Below are positions 15,162-23,641 of a stretch of 52,116 bases of DNA, piece after piece. Source of the stretch: Rikenellaceae bacterium (GTDB taxonomy: Bacteria; Bacteroidota; Bacteroidia; Bacteroidales; UBA932); NCBI GenBank assembly GCA_012800665.1, contig JAAZIW010000004.1, positions 1 to 52,116 on the forward strand, in the 5' to 3' direction. Every line of letters starts with the position of its first letter. Positions within the stretch are counted from its first letter, which is position 1. The notes under the pieces are model-generated. The model saw only the letters and a program-made list of their open reading frames with translations, was not told the origin of the DNA and did not search any database. A program made the translations under genes and the position numbers.

Positions 15162-15632
15162 ATGAAAAGAGGTTTCAAGATAATTTTGATGCTGATTGCC
15201 GGCACGCTTTGCCTTAGCGGCTGCGTCAATAAATTCAAGCGAATCAAAATAACTTCCGCTTCGTTGGAGTCTATAATACCCACGGGGCTGAAAAGCTTCG
15301 ATGCTCTTATCTGCTTAGGCATCGATAATCCTGCACCCTCTTTCAATATTATGAATCTCAAGGCCGATATAATGAAGGACAGCATTGCCATAATCCGCGC
15401 ATCCTCCGAAAATGTGGCAGTTGACGGCAGAAGCAGCAGGGAATATAAAATCCCCGTAACCGGAAGCATAGATCCTGACATCAGCTGGTTCCAGCTCGCC
15501 ATTATGGCACGGAATTTCAAGCCTGATGAATATATAGTAAAACTGAATGCCCGAGCTACCATTGCAGGGATTGGCAAGGATTTGGAATATAAGGTACCTC
15601 TAAGCAGACTATTAAAAAAGCAAGAAGAATGA
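15162..15632 (+). CDS. Predicted lipoprotein, LEA14-like
   Basis: The 156-residue product has a signal peptide ending in the lipobox LSGC (Cys21). The mature part looks like one beta-sandwich of the LEA14/WHy type: SFDALICLGIDNPAPSFNIMNLKADIMKD resembles the conserved strand pair with an Asn-Pro turn in that group. This is inferred by eye. The ATG at 15162 was chosen over an in-frame GTG at 15153 that lies at the end of the -7 box. It overlaps the SPOR-domain gene by 4 nt and leads an operon ending in rpoN. Its role is unknown. Confidence 0.7.
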   Translation: MKRGFKIILMLIAGTLCLSGCVNKFKRIKITSASLESIIPTGLKSFDALICLGIDNPAPSFNIMNLKADIMKDSIAIIRASSENVAVDGRSSREYKIPVTGSIDPDISWFQLAIMARNFKPDEYIVKLNARATIAGIGKDLEYKVPLSRLLKKQEE

Positions 15633-16180
15633 AAAAGTGCGTACTTGGCTTTATGCTGCTCTTTGCAGCTCTCACCCTGAAAGCTCAAATACCTCCCGCG
15701 GGATATGAATATGCGGATTCTCTAATCTTCACTCCCCTCGCGATTGTGGACTCCACCCTCGATGGGCAAAACATTTTCTCCATTCTGCCGGATAATGTGC
15801 GGATAATTCAAAGCGCATCCATACGCAACGCCGTAGAAATGAAAGTCAGGGGCAATGCCACGCAGGAGTTGAGCGGCTATCGAATAAGAATCTTTTTCGA
15901 CAACAGCCAGACTGCACGCTCAGACAGCGAGGCGGCGCTCTACCGTTTCAAGGTGAAGAATCCCGGGATTGCGGCCTACCGAAGTTTTACCAGCCCCTAT
16001 TTCAAGGTGACCGTGGGCGACTATCGCAACCGCTCCGAAGCTCTGCAGGCTCTGCAACATATACGCAAAGATTTTCCTACAGCATTCATAGTGCGCGAGA
16101 ATTTCCGTTTTCCGGCTTTGGAAAACACGGCCGCTTTCAAAGTGGATACCATCAGATATCTTCGTCCTATAAAACATTAA
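15629..16180 (+). CDS. Secreted SPOR-domain protein
   Basis: The 183-residue product has a Sec signal peptide that probably ends at LKA-Q (about residue 19). After a linker there is a SPOR domain at about 85-160. It has the typical strand GYRIRIFFDNSQTARSD, then a helix, then PYFKVTVGDYRNRSEALQALQHI. SPOR domains bind denuded glycan strands of septal peptidoglycan, so the protein probably acts in the periplasm or on the inner face of the outer membrane. It overlaps the lipoprotein gene by 4 nt and is followed after 1 nt by rpoN. No catalytic domain is present. Confidence 0.83.
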   Translation: MKKCVLGFMLLFAALTLKAQIPPAGYEYADSLIFTPLAIVDSTLDGQNIFSILPDNVRIIQSASIRNAVEMKVRGNATQELSGYRIRIFFDNSQTARSDSEAALYRFKVKNPGIAAYRSFTSPYFKVTVGDYRNRSEALQALQHIRKDFPTAFIVRENFRFPALENTAAFKVDTIRYLRPIKH

Positions 16181-16181
16181 G

Positions 16182-17597
16182 ATGCCCAAGCAAGTCCTGG
16201 AAATAAAGCAAACGCAACGGCTTTCGCCTCTGCAGATACAGACAATCAAGCTGATTGAATTGCCTGTACAGGAACTTGAGCAAAAAATCCGCAGCGAATT
16301 GGAAGAGAATCCTGTGCTGGACGATGATCCCCATCCCGAGCGCGAATCTTCCGAAGACGAAGGTGCAAAAGATGTTTCCCTGGATGAAATCAAAGAGGAG
16401 GATGACACACCGCAATACCGCCTTCGTGTAAATAATTGGGGCAAAGACCCGCGTCCCGAATACAACACCTTCTCTGTCAAGGAAAGCTTCACCCAAAACC
16501 TCAGCAATCAGCTCGGCTATAAGAATTTGGATAAACGGGAAAGGCAGATAGGGGAATTCATCATAGGCAGCCTCGATTCTGACGGATACCTCCGCAGAGA
16601 TATAGAATCTCTTGTGGATGACCTTGCTTTCAGAGCCGGTCTTGAAACCACCGCAGAAGAGGTGGAAGAAGTGTTGGGGATAATCCAGGAGTTTGAGCCT
16701 GCGGGGGTGGGAGCGAGAGACCTGAGGGAATGCCTGCTGCTGCAACTGCGGACAAAAGAACAAAATGCCGATGTAAAATGTGCAATAAGGATTTTAGAGG
16801 AGATGTTCACGGAATTTTCCAACAGGCATTTCCAAAAAATCGTGTCAAGACTCGGTATAGATAAAGATCAGCTGAAGAGAGCCATCGCCAAAATCGTCCG
16901 TCTCAACCCCTCGCCGGGAGGACAGCTTGACGATTCCTATTCCGACCAGGCCCAGCAGATAGTGCCGGACTTCGTTCTTGTAATAGAAAACGGCGAATTG
17001 TCTTTCAAAATGCCCCGTTTCCGCATTCCGGAAATCCGCGTGAACAGCAAATATGCAAAACTCCTCAATACCGCCAAAGGGAGCAGCGACAAAGCGGAAA
17101 AAGAGGCGGCAAGCTTTGTGAAACAAAAAATCGATTCCGCAAAATGGTTTGTAGAAGCGCTCAAACAACGCCAGAACACTCTTCAAAAAACCATGCAGGC
17201 CATTCTCGAATACCAGCACGATTATTTCTTTGACGGAGATGAACGCAATCTCAGGCCCATGGTGCTTAAAGATATTGCCGAAATGACGGGCTTTGACATA
17301 AGCACCATATCCCGAGTTGTGAACAGCAAGTATATCGAAACCCACTTCGGCATCTTCCCTCTCAAATATTTCTTCTCTGAGGGAATGGAAAACAAAGAAG
17401 GCGAGGAGGTGTCCACCCGTGAGCTCAAAAAAGCCCTTCAGGAATGCGTGGATGCGGAAGATAAAAAGAAGCCGCTCACCGATGAGCAGCTTGTTGGGGA
17501 AATGAGCAAGCGGGGTTACAAGGTGGCGCGCCGCACCATAGCCAAATACCGCAGCCAGTTGGGCATTCCCCTCGCCCGCTGGCGCAAGCAGCTGTAA
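16182..17597 (+). CDS. rpoN: RNA polymerase sigma-54 factor
   Basis: RpoN directs RNA polymerase to -24/-12 promoters and needs an AAA+ activator for open complex formation. The 471-residue product has the Gln/Leu-rich activator-interacting region I (LEIKQTQRLSPLQIQTIKLI, starting at residue 5). An acidic region II (about 45-75) and the core-binding and HTH domains follow. The C-terminal RpoN box is present as ARRTIAKYR, and the protein ends in a short basic helix. It is cotranscribed with two envelope protein genes and convergent with radC. The last codons of rpoN belong to a 20-bp repeat that recurs at the end of radC. Confidence 0.97.
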   Translation: MPKQVLEIKQTQRLSPLQIQTIKLIELPVQELEQKIRSELEENPVLDDDPHPERESSEDEGAKDVSLDEIKEEDDTPQYRLRVNNWGKDPRPEYNTFSVKESFTQNLSNQLGYKNLDKRERQIGEFIIGSLDSDGYLRRDIESLVDDLAFRAGLETTAEEVEEVLGIIQEFEPAGVGARDLRECLLLQLRTKEQNADVKCAIRILEEMFTEFSNRHFQKIVSRLGIDKDQLKRAIAKIVRLNPSPGGQLDDSYSDQAQQIVPDFVLVIENGELSFKMPRFRIPEIRVNSKYAKLLNTAKGSSDKAEKEAASFVKQKIDSAKWFVEALKQRQNTLQKTMQAILEYQHDYFFDGDERNLRPMVLKDIAEMTGFDISTISRVVNSKYIETHFGIFPLKYFFSEGMENKEGEEVSTRELKKALQECVDAEDKKKPLTDEQLVGEMSKRGYKVARRTIAKYRSQLGIPLARWRKQL

Positions 17598-17671
17598 AAG
17601 TCAGCGCCTTCTGTAAAAGCGTCAGGAGCGATGCCCATTGAAAGAGCCTTCCGCAAGCAGCTGTAAAAGTC
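17583..17671. repeat. 20-bp perfect direct repeat at the rpoN/radC junction
   Basis: CGCAAGCAGCTGTAAAAGTC occurs at 17583-17602 (including the rpoN stop) and again at 17652-17671 (just past the radC stop). A second shared word, ATTGAAAGA, follows each copy, so the intergenic region looks like a decayed duplication of about 55-70 bp. Confidence 0.85.
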
Positions 17672-18399
17672 TATCTGCTGTACGTCCTGTCTTCATTGAA
17701 AGAATAAAAACTGTCATCCGCCACAATTACGTGGTCGAGCAGGCTTACACTCAATTTATCGCAGGCCTTGCGCAATTTTTTTGTCATAAGCTGGTCGGAA
17801 TTGCTGGGACTGGGATTTCCCGAAGGGTGATTATGCACCAAAACCACGGCATAAGCCCTTCTGTCCAGCGCCCCTTTAAGTATATCCCTTGAATCAAAGG
17901 CGGTGGAGGTTCCTGTTCCGAGCGTAAGTCTCTCTTTATCAATCAAGTAGCAGGCAGTATTAAGATAAAGCGCCCAGCACTCCTCCTTGTCTATGCCTTT
18001 TAGATGAGGAAGCATTAATTCATATATCATCCGGGCGCTGATGAGCGGTTTTTTCTCCAAACCGGAATCCTCCATCATAAAGCGGCGGCCCAGCTCGGCG
18101 GCAGCCAGCACTGAGCATGCCTTACCCGGCCCTATTCCGGGAATCCCCGAAAGTTCGTGAACACTCATGGCAAACAGCCTTTTCAGCTGGCCTCCCACTC
18201 TGGCGAGCAGACTTTGAGCCATTTCCAGCACGCTCTCCCCTTTGCGCCCGCTTCTGAGCAGTACAGCCAATAATTCTCCATTGCTCAGGGCAAAAGCTCC
18301 GTGAGACAGCATTTTTTCGCGGGGACGTTCCCCTTCACTCAATTCGTGTATTGTCATAGCGGGTGCAATATGGCTATATTCTTTTAGAAGCAATCCCAT
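17671..18399 (-). CDS. radC: RadC family protein (JAB/MPN domain)
   Basis: This is a 242-residue RadC homologue. The N-terminal UPF0758 helix-hairpin-helix part (about 20-110) contains ERPREKML, GELLAVLLRSG and the HhH segment LSGIPGIGPGKA. The C-terminal JAMM metalloprotease-like domain has the HxH of LVHNHPSGNP (His189, His191) and the downstream Ser/Asp of SPSNSD. The biochemical function of RadC is unsettled, and a direct repair role is doubtful. The family usually starts near MTIHELSEGERPREKM, so the true start may be the internal ATG at 18357. It is convergent with rpoN, and its 3' end lies in a local direct repeat. Confidence 0.93.
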   Translation of the reverse strand: MGLLLKEYSHIAPAMTIHELSEGERPREKMLSHGAFALSNGELLAVLLRSGRKGESVLEMAQSLLARVGGQLKRLFAMSVHELSGIPGIGPGKACSVLAAAELGRRFMMEDSGLEKKPLISARMIYELMLPHLKGIDKEECWALYLNTACYLIDKERLTLGTGTSTAFDSRDILKGALDRRAYAVVLVHNHPSGNPSPSNSDQLMTKKLRKACDKLSVSLLDHVIVADDSFYSFNEDRTYSR

Positions 18400-18425
18400 A
18401 AAACATTTAAATTGTTAATAACTTT

Positions 18426-18461
18426 GTGGAAAAATTTGGAAGACATTGGAAGAAAGTGGAA
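18426..18461 (+). promoter_or_regulatory. MraZ operator: four TGGA repeats at 10-bp spacing
   Basis: TGGA occurs at 18427, 18437, 18447 and 18457, each preceded by G or T and followed by A, exactly 10 bp apart. They lie directly upstream of the -7 box at 18471. MraZ is known to bind direct repeats containing TGGG or similar with about 10-bp phasing upstream of its own gene, so this is very probably the autoregulatory operator of the dcw operon. Confidence 0.8.
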
Positions 18462-18470
18462 AAATTTGAG

Positions 18471-18478
18471 TATATTTG
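18471..18478 (+). promoter_or_regulatory. -7 element of the dcw operon promoter
   Basis: TATATTTG, 21 nt before the mraZ ATG. The -33 region falls within the operator repeats. Confidence 0.7.
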
Positions 18479-18499
18479 CACCACTTGCGTATATGAATT

Positions 18500-18952
18500 A
18501 TGACCTCATTTATCGGCAAATACTCATCACGTCTCGACGAAAAGGGCAGATTGGTGTTCCCGGCACCGCTCAAGGGGCTTATGCCCCCTGGCGGAGACAT
18601 GAGGTTTGTAGTTAAAAAGGACATCTTCCGCAAATGTCTGGAAATGCTCAGCTATCAAGAGTGGACCTCCCAGACCGAAGCCATGAAGTCCCGACTCGAC
18701 TTCCTTAATCCAAAACACGTAAGTTTCTGGAGCTATTACACAAGCGGCAATTATGTGGTTGAGCCGGATTCAAAGCTCGGCCGCATAAGTATTCCCCGCG
18801 AACTCCTCGACTACATCGGTGCAACCAAAGAAGTGGTTTTCTCCGGCAATGTGTTCAAGATTGAGATTTGGGCAAAGGAAGAGTTCGAGCGCAGTCAAAT
18901 CTCTCACGAAGAATTCATAGCCATAGCGGAAAGCCTCTCTCAAAGTAAATAA
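18500..18952 (+). CDS. mraZ: Transcriptional regulator MraZ
   Basis: MraZ is an AbrB-like DNA-binding protein that forms a ring and represses the dcw operon. The 150-residue product has two tandem SpoVT-AbrB-like halves. The first begins FIGKYSSRLDEKGRLVFPAPLK, and the second contains VVEPDSKLGRISIPRELLDYIG. Each carries the DxxGR(L/I)xxP signature, here DEKGRLVFP and DSKLGRISIP. The length is normal. It is the first gene of the operon, downstream of four phased TGGA repeats that are the expected operator. An overlapping ATG at 18493 is in another frame and is not used. rsmH follows after 9 nt. Confidence 0.96.
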   Translation: MTSFIGKYSSRLDEKGRLVFPAPLKGLMPPGGDMRFVVKKDIFRKCLEMLSYQEWTSQTEAMKSRLDFLNPKHVSFWSYYTSGNYVVEPDSKLGRISIPRELLDYIGATKEVVFSGNVFKIEIWAKEEFERSQISHEEFIAIAESLSQSK

Positions 18953-18961
18953 GAGAGGGCT

Positions 18962-19813
18962 ATGAGTGAATACCACAATCCTGTTCTGCTTAGCGAAAGC
19001 ATTGATTTTCTTATCGGCAACCCCTCGGGCACTTATGCCGATGTTACTTTCGGAGGCGGTGGCCATAGCGCAGAAATCCTCAAAAGACTCTCTCCTGACG
19101 GGCGTCTGCTTGGCTTTGACCGCGACATCGACGCCAAGGCAAATGCCCCTGCCGATAATCGCTTCAGCTTTATACACAACAACTTCAGATTTATACATAA
19201 TTACACCCTTCTGCTTGCTCCGGAAGGTTTGGACGGCATTCTTGCAGACTTGGGAGTGTCGTCGCATCAATTCGATACCGCACAAAGAGGCTTCTCTTTC
19301 CGATTCAGCGCAGCATTGGATATGCGAATGAATGCGCAGGGCTCGGTTACTGCAGCTGACATTGTCAATTCATATACGCAAGACGAGTTGGAAAAAATTC
19401 TCAGGTTATACGGTGAGGTTACAAATGCCCGCAATGTGGCGCAGCTTATAATATCTGCCCGCAAAAATGCGGCGCTCCTTACAACTGACGACCTGAACAA
19501 TGCCATTGCACCGGCCCTGCCATCTTTCGCAAAACATAAACTCCTCGCCAAAATCTATCAGGCTTTGAGAATAGAGGTGAACGGAGAGATGCGCTCATTG
19601 GAAAAATTCTTAGAGGGAGCGCTTGCCTCGCTTAAAAAGGGCGGAAGACTTGTTGTAATCAGTTATCATTCGCTCGAGGACAGAATGGTAAAACACTTTA
19701 TGAGGGAAAGGCTCAATCCTCTAACCCGCAAAGCGGTTTTTCCCTGCGAAACAGAAATAGAAACCAATACCCGCGCCCGAAGCGCAAAACTCAGGGCGGC
19801 AGAAAAAATATGA
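18962..19813 (+). CDS. rsmH: 16S rRNA (cytosine(1402)-N4)-methyltransferase
   Basis: RsmH (MraW) methylates N4 of C1402 in the 16S rRNA decoding centre using S-adenosylmethionine. The 283-residue product begins with the family block YHNPVLLSESIDFL. The SAM-binding motif is YADVTFGGGGHS (25-36), followed by LLGFDRDIDA, LADLGVSSHQFD and GFSFRFSAALDMRM. Near the C-terminus GGRLVVISYHSLEDRMVKHF completes the active site. It is slightly short compared with about 300-310 residues in other bacteria, but all motifs are intact. Its stop overlaps the ftsL start by 4 nt. Confidence 0.97.
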   Translation: MSEYHNPVLLSESIDFLIGNPSGTYADVTFGGGGHSAEILKRLSPDGRLLGFDRDIDAKANAPADNRFSFIHNNFRFIHNYTLLLAPEGLDGILADLGVSSHQFDTAQRGFSFRFSAALDMRMNAQGSVTAADIVNSYTQDELEKILRLYGEVTNARNVAQLIISARKNAALLTTDDLNNAIAPALPSFAKHKLLAKIYQALRIEVNGEMRSLEKFLEGALASLKKGGRLVVISYHSLEDRMVKHFMRERLNPLTRKAVFPCETEIETNTRARSAKLRAAEKI

Positions 19814-20175
19814 ACGAAAACACAAGCGCACGCAAATGGAAGTTCTCCGATATAGGAATTTTCCTGAAGAACAGCTTTCTGGCAATACTCCAGGGACGCT
19901 TCCTGCTGCGCCTGAAAATAGACAAGTACTTTGTACATATAGTATATGTGTTTTTTCTGATGGCCATGCTGATACTTATAAGTTTAGGGACCGAAAATTC
20001 CCTCAATAAAGTAGAGGAGAATAAAAAAACAATAAAAGAGCTGGAAATAATCTGCTCAGACAAAACCTTCGAGGTGGCGGACAAGAGCAGAAGAGCCACG
20101 GTGGAAGAAACATTGGAGATAATGGGCTCGGCTCTTAAAGAGCCTGCAAAGAGCGCAATCGTACTTAAGAAATGA
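19810..20175 (+). CDS. ftsL: FtsL-like cell division protein
   Basis: FtsL is a small bitopic membrane protein linking FtsQ/FtsB to the FtsW-FtsI synthase. The 121-residue product has a cytoplasmic N-terminus (1-40) and one transmembrane segment (about 41-60, HIVYVFFLMAMLILISLG). A periplasmic heptad-rich helix follows (ENSLNKVEENKKTIKELEI). Sequence conservation in this family is low. The call rests on topology and on its place between rsmH and the PBP gene, with 4-nt overlaps on both sides. The N-terminal cytoplasmic part is longer than in proteobacterial FtsL, as is usual in Bacteroidota. Confidence 0.87.
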   Translation: MNENTSARKWKFSDIGIFLKNSFLAILQGRFLLRLKIDKYFVHIVYVFFLMAMLILISLGTENSLNKVEENKKTIKELEIICSDKTFEVADKSRRATVEETLEIMGSALKEPAKSAIVLKK

Positions 20176-22259
20176 AGCAAAGAGATACCATAGCAAGCAT
20201 ATTGAGCGGACTGTATGTAGTGCTGCTCCTTGCCTCTCTGCTCATAATTGGCAAGTTGGTCTATATCCAATGGTTTTTCAAGCCTGATCCCGTCATGGAA
20301 ATTGCTATCACTCCTAAAAGGGTTTCCCGCAAATTGGAACCAATAAGGGGCAACATTATAGACTGTGAGGGGCGGCTTCTCGCCATGTCTTATCCGGTAT
20401 ATGATATTCATATGGACTGTACCGTGCGAAAAGAAGAATTTGCAAAGCTGGGTGACCGGAATGAAGCGCGCAAGTGTGAAGCGGAATGGCTTGGAAAAGC
20501 AAGGCGGATGTGCGACGGGCTTGCTGAAATCCTGCAGGGCAAATCGGGAGAACAATATTATTATATGATAAGGTCCGGCAGGTTGAGCGGCAAGAAATAT
20601 CTGCCGATTGCCCGCAAGGTGGATATGACCACCGTCAAAAAATTGCGGGAGCTGCCGCTCTTTAATGAGAGCCCTAATAAAGGAGGTCTTATAATCAGCC
20701 AGCATTATGTGCGCAAATATCCCTATGGCCGGCTTGCACGCAGGACAATAGGCTTCGTGCGCGATAATTCCTCAGATGTAGCCAACACCCACATAGGGCT
20801 CGAGGGAAAATTCGATGCGGTGCTGCATGGCACTGACGGCAGAGAGTGTCTTCGCAAAGCCGACTACGGCATTGTGCGCGACTTCGACAGCGCCTATGTA
20901 AAGGCTTTGGACGGCCGGGACCTTCGCACTACCATCAATATAGATCTGCAATATATTGCAGACAAGGCGCTCAGACGTCAAATCGACTCGCTGGAGGACA
21001 TAGAAGGCGCCTGCCTGGTTCTGATGGATGTAAAGAGCGGAGCAATACGTGCGATGGTGAATCTGCAGAGAGACCCTTCCCGCGAAAATTCTTTTGAAGA
21101 AATCACAAATCACGCCATAGGCCGCAAAGCTGAGCCCGGTTCGGTATTCAAAACCGTTACACTTCTCAGCTGTCTGGATGACGGCTATATAAAGAGTCTG
21201 GACGAAACAATGCCCACAAATCACGGATGGGTACAGGGTACGAGCTTAAAGCAAGATGTTCATATTGCCGACTGGGAACGTGATTATAAAACAAATGAGA
21301 TAAGCATTTACGATGGTTTTAAAATTTCCAGCAATTATGTTTTATCGAGTCTCGCAGTAAACAATTATAAAAAACGCACCCGTCATTTTATAGAAAAAAT
21401 CTATTCCTACGGATTGGGCGACAAATTTGATTTTGACCTGGAAGGCCTTGCAACACCTACCATCCCTAAAGTACCCAAGGGGCGCGAACTTAATGCCACC
21501 ACTCTCGGCAGCGTAGGATTCGGCTACTCCACCGAAGAAACTCCTCTGCATATACTTACCTTTTATAATGCCATTGCAGGCAAAGGAAAAATGATGAAAC
21601 CGTATTTAGTGGAAAGCATAGAAAGCAATGGGAGGATAGATGAAAAGCGCGGGCGGGGCATACTGAACGCAAGCATTTGCTCAAGAGCGGCCGCTGACAC
21701 GATAACCAGGGCCCTGAGAGCAGTAACAGAAGAGGGAACGGCAAGGCGTCTTAAAAATGCAAAATGTACCGTTGCAGGCAAAACCGGCACCTCCTTCGGT
21801 ACTTTCTCGAACGGAAAATATCAAGATGCCGATGGAAAGCGTAAATATCAAGGCATATTCGTTGGCTTCTTCCCCGCCGAAGACCCTCAATACAGCATAG
21901 TCTGCTGTGTATATTCCAAACCGACCAAAAATCAATACCAAGGCGGCGGCATACCTGCCGCGACTGTACGCGAGGTGGTGGATTACATGGTGGACACCCG
22001 GCCCTACTGGCAAGGGAGCCTGAAAAAGACAGCTTCCGTACCAAAGATGGCAGCCGGTTACGAACTCCCTGTCGATGATAGCGGAAGCAAGATAGAAGTT
22101 CCCTCCCTAAAAGGCTTGGGCCTCAAAGACGCCCTGTATTTAGCGGAAAACTCCGGCTTCGTCTGCGTTTACAGCGGCCACGGACATGTTTTCAGGCAAT
22201 CTCCCAATGCAAAAGAAACTGCAAGAAAAGGTTCAATAATAAGCATAGAATTAAGATGA
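20172..22259 (+). CDS. ftsI: Penicillin-binding protein, septal transpeptidase FtsI (PBP3) with PASTA domain
   Basis: This is the class B PBP that crosslinks septal peptidoglycan together with FtsW. The product has 695 residues. One transmembrane anchor (about 10-32) precedes the PBP dimerisation domain (about 50-240). The transpeptidase domain has SVFK (Ser324-Lys327, catalytic serine), SSN (386-388) and KTG (537-539), all intact. A single C-terminal PASTA domain (about 640-695) starts IEVPSLKGLGLKDALYLAE. PASTA on a Gram-negative PBP is known in Bacteroidota. The gene overlaps ftsL and murE by 4 nt on each side. Confidence 0.96.
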   Translation: MKQRDTIASILSGLYVVLLLASLLIIGKLVYIQWFFKPDPVMEIAITPKRVSRKLEPIRGNIIDCEGRLLAMSYPVYDIHMDCTVRKEEFAKLGDRNEARKCEAEWLGKARRMCDGLAEILQGKSGEQYYYMIRSGRLSGKKYLPIARKVDMTTVKKLRELPLFNESPNKGGLIISQHYVRKYPYGRLARRTIGFVRDNSSDVANTHIGLEGKFDAVLHGTDGRECLRKADYGIVRDFDSAYVKALDGRDLRTTINIDLQYIADKALRRQIDSLEDIEGACLVLMDVKSGAIRAMVNLQRDPSRENSFEEITNHAIGRKAEPGSVFKTVTLLSCLDDGYIKSLDETMPTNHGWVQGTSLKQDVHIADWERDYKTNEISIYDGFKISSNYVLSSLAVNNYKKRTRHFIEKIYSYGLGDKFDFDLEGLATPTIPKVPKGRELNATTLGSVGFGYSTEETPLHILTFYNAIAGKGKMMKPYLVESIESNGRIDEKRGRGILNASICSRAAADTITRALRAVTEEGTARRLKNAKCTVAGKTGTSFGTFSNGKYQDADGKRKYQGIFVGFFPAEDPQYSIVCCVYSKPTKNQYQGGGIPAATVREVVDYMVDTRPYWQGSLKKTASVPKMAAGYELPVDDSGSKIEVPSLKGLGLKDALYLAENSGFVCVYSGHGHVFRQSPNAKETARKGSIISIELR

Positions 22260-23641
22260 TACTTGGCGACATTATACACGGCACGCAGGCGGTCATCCTG
22301 CACGGCAGGGCAGATACAACGATAAGCGGCATCTGCAGCGATTCGCGTAGAATAAAACGCGGAAACCTCTTCCTGGCAGTGAAAGGCTGCGACAGGGACG
22401 GACACGATTTTATTGAAGATGCCATTGCAAACGGTGCAGCGGCAGTTGCCTCCGTTTCGCGCAAAGACCTCGCCCTCTGCGCCGATAATTTCTACGGTCA
22501 TCCCAGCCGCAGGCTCTTTCTTGTGGGAATAACCGGCACCAATGGGAAAACCACAACTGCAACGCTTTTATATAATCTGTTCAGAGACTTAGGCTACGAA
22601 TGCGGCCTGCTGAGCACAATCGCCAATTATGTGGGTTCCAAGCGCAGCGAAACCGCCAATACCACCTCCGACCCCATCACCACAAATGCCCTTCTTGCCG
22701 AAATGGTAAGCGCCGGATGTCAGTATTGCTTTATGGAAGTGAGCAGCATAGGCCTTGAGCAGGAAAGAGTTGCGGGTTTGGAGTTTGCCGAAGCCATCTT
22801 CTCCAATCTCACCCACGACCATCTCGACTATCACAAGAGTTTTGCGGAATACCTCCGTTGCAAAAAGATGCTCTTCGATAATTTAGGGAAAGATGCATAC
22901 GCAATTATAAATATAGATGACAAGAACGGTCCTGTAATGGTGCAAAACACCAAAGCAAAAGTAATCACCTACTCTTGCAGGGCTGCGGCAGACCATAGTT
23001 GCAAGGTGCTGGAAGAAAACTTTGAGGGGATGCTCCTCAAAATCGACGGCACGGAAATCTGGACGAGATTAATCGGCCGTCACAATGCCTATAATCTGCT
23101 GGCCTGCTATACGGCCGCCTTAGCCTTAGGCATCCCGAAAGAAGAAGCGCTCCTGAGCCTGAGCAAACTCCAATCCGCCGCAGGCAGGTTAGAAGTGTTG
23201 AGAGGGCGCAGAGACCTTGCCGTTGTAATAGATTACGCCCACACTCCGGATGCCCTCGAAAATGTGCTGTCGACTCTTCGGGATGTGGACCCGAAACGCA
23301 CTCTCATTTGCCTTTTCGGATGCGGAGGCGACCGCGACCGCAGCAAACGGCCCGAAATGGCCGCAGTAGCCGAAAAGTTGGCTGACAAGGTGATTGTGAC
23401 TTCTGACAATCCCCGCACGGAAAACCCTGATGCCATAATAGACGAAATCATGACAGGCTTCGGGAGCGCCCGCAATGTAGTTCGCATTACAAAACGTGAC
23501 GAGGCCATAAAGGCGGCAATCAACTTCGCCCCCGACTCCTCCACCATCCTTTTAGCAGGCAAAGGGCACGAAAATTATCAGATTATAGGAAGAACCAAAT
23601 ATCCTTTTGATGAACGCGAAATAGTGAATAAAGAATTATGA
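22256..23641 (+). CDS. murE: UDP-N-acetylmuramoyl-L-alanyl-D-glutamate--2,6-diaminopimelate ligase
   Basis: MurE adds the third residue to the peptidoglycan stem peptide, using ATP, in the cytoplasm. The 461-residue product has the three Mur ligase domains. The P-loop is GTNGKTT (94-100), and the EVSSIGLEQERV block and the central-domain THDHLDYH are present. The C-terminal domain carries DNPR (384-387), the substrate motif of enzymes that add meso-diaminopimelate rather than lysine. This predicts an A2pm-type wall. Length is slightly short but complete. It overlaps the upstream PBP gene and mraY by 4 nt each. Confidence 0.97.
   Translation: MILGDIIHGTQAVILHGRADTTISGICSDSRRIKRGNLFLAVKGCDRDGHDFIEDAIANGAAAVASVSRKDLALCADNFYGHPSRRLFLVGITGTNGKTTTATLLYNLFRDLGYECGLLSTIANYVGSKRSETANTTSDPITTNALLAEMVSAGCQYCFMEVSSIGLEQERVAGLEFAEAIFSNLTHDHLDYHKSFAEYLRCKKMLFDNLGKDAYAIINIDDKNGPVMVQNTKAKVITYSCRAAADHSCKVLEENFEGMLLKIDGTEIWTRLIGRHNAYNLLACYTAALALGIPKEEALLSLSKLQSAAGRLEVLRGRRDLAVVIDYAHTPDALENVLSTLRDVDPKRTLICLFGCGGDRDRSKRPEMAAVAEKLADKVIVTSDNPRTENPDAIIDEIMTGFGSARNVVRITKRDEAIKAAINFAPDSSTILLAGKGHENYQIIGRTKYPFDEREIVNKEL

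Noticed and set aside
18493..18499. Earlier ATG before mraZ
   Set aside because: It is in a different frame. The family N-terminus FIGKYSSRLDEKGR follows the ATG at 18500.
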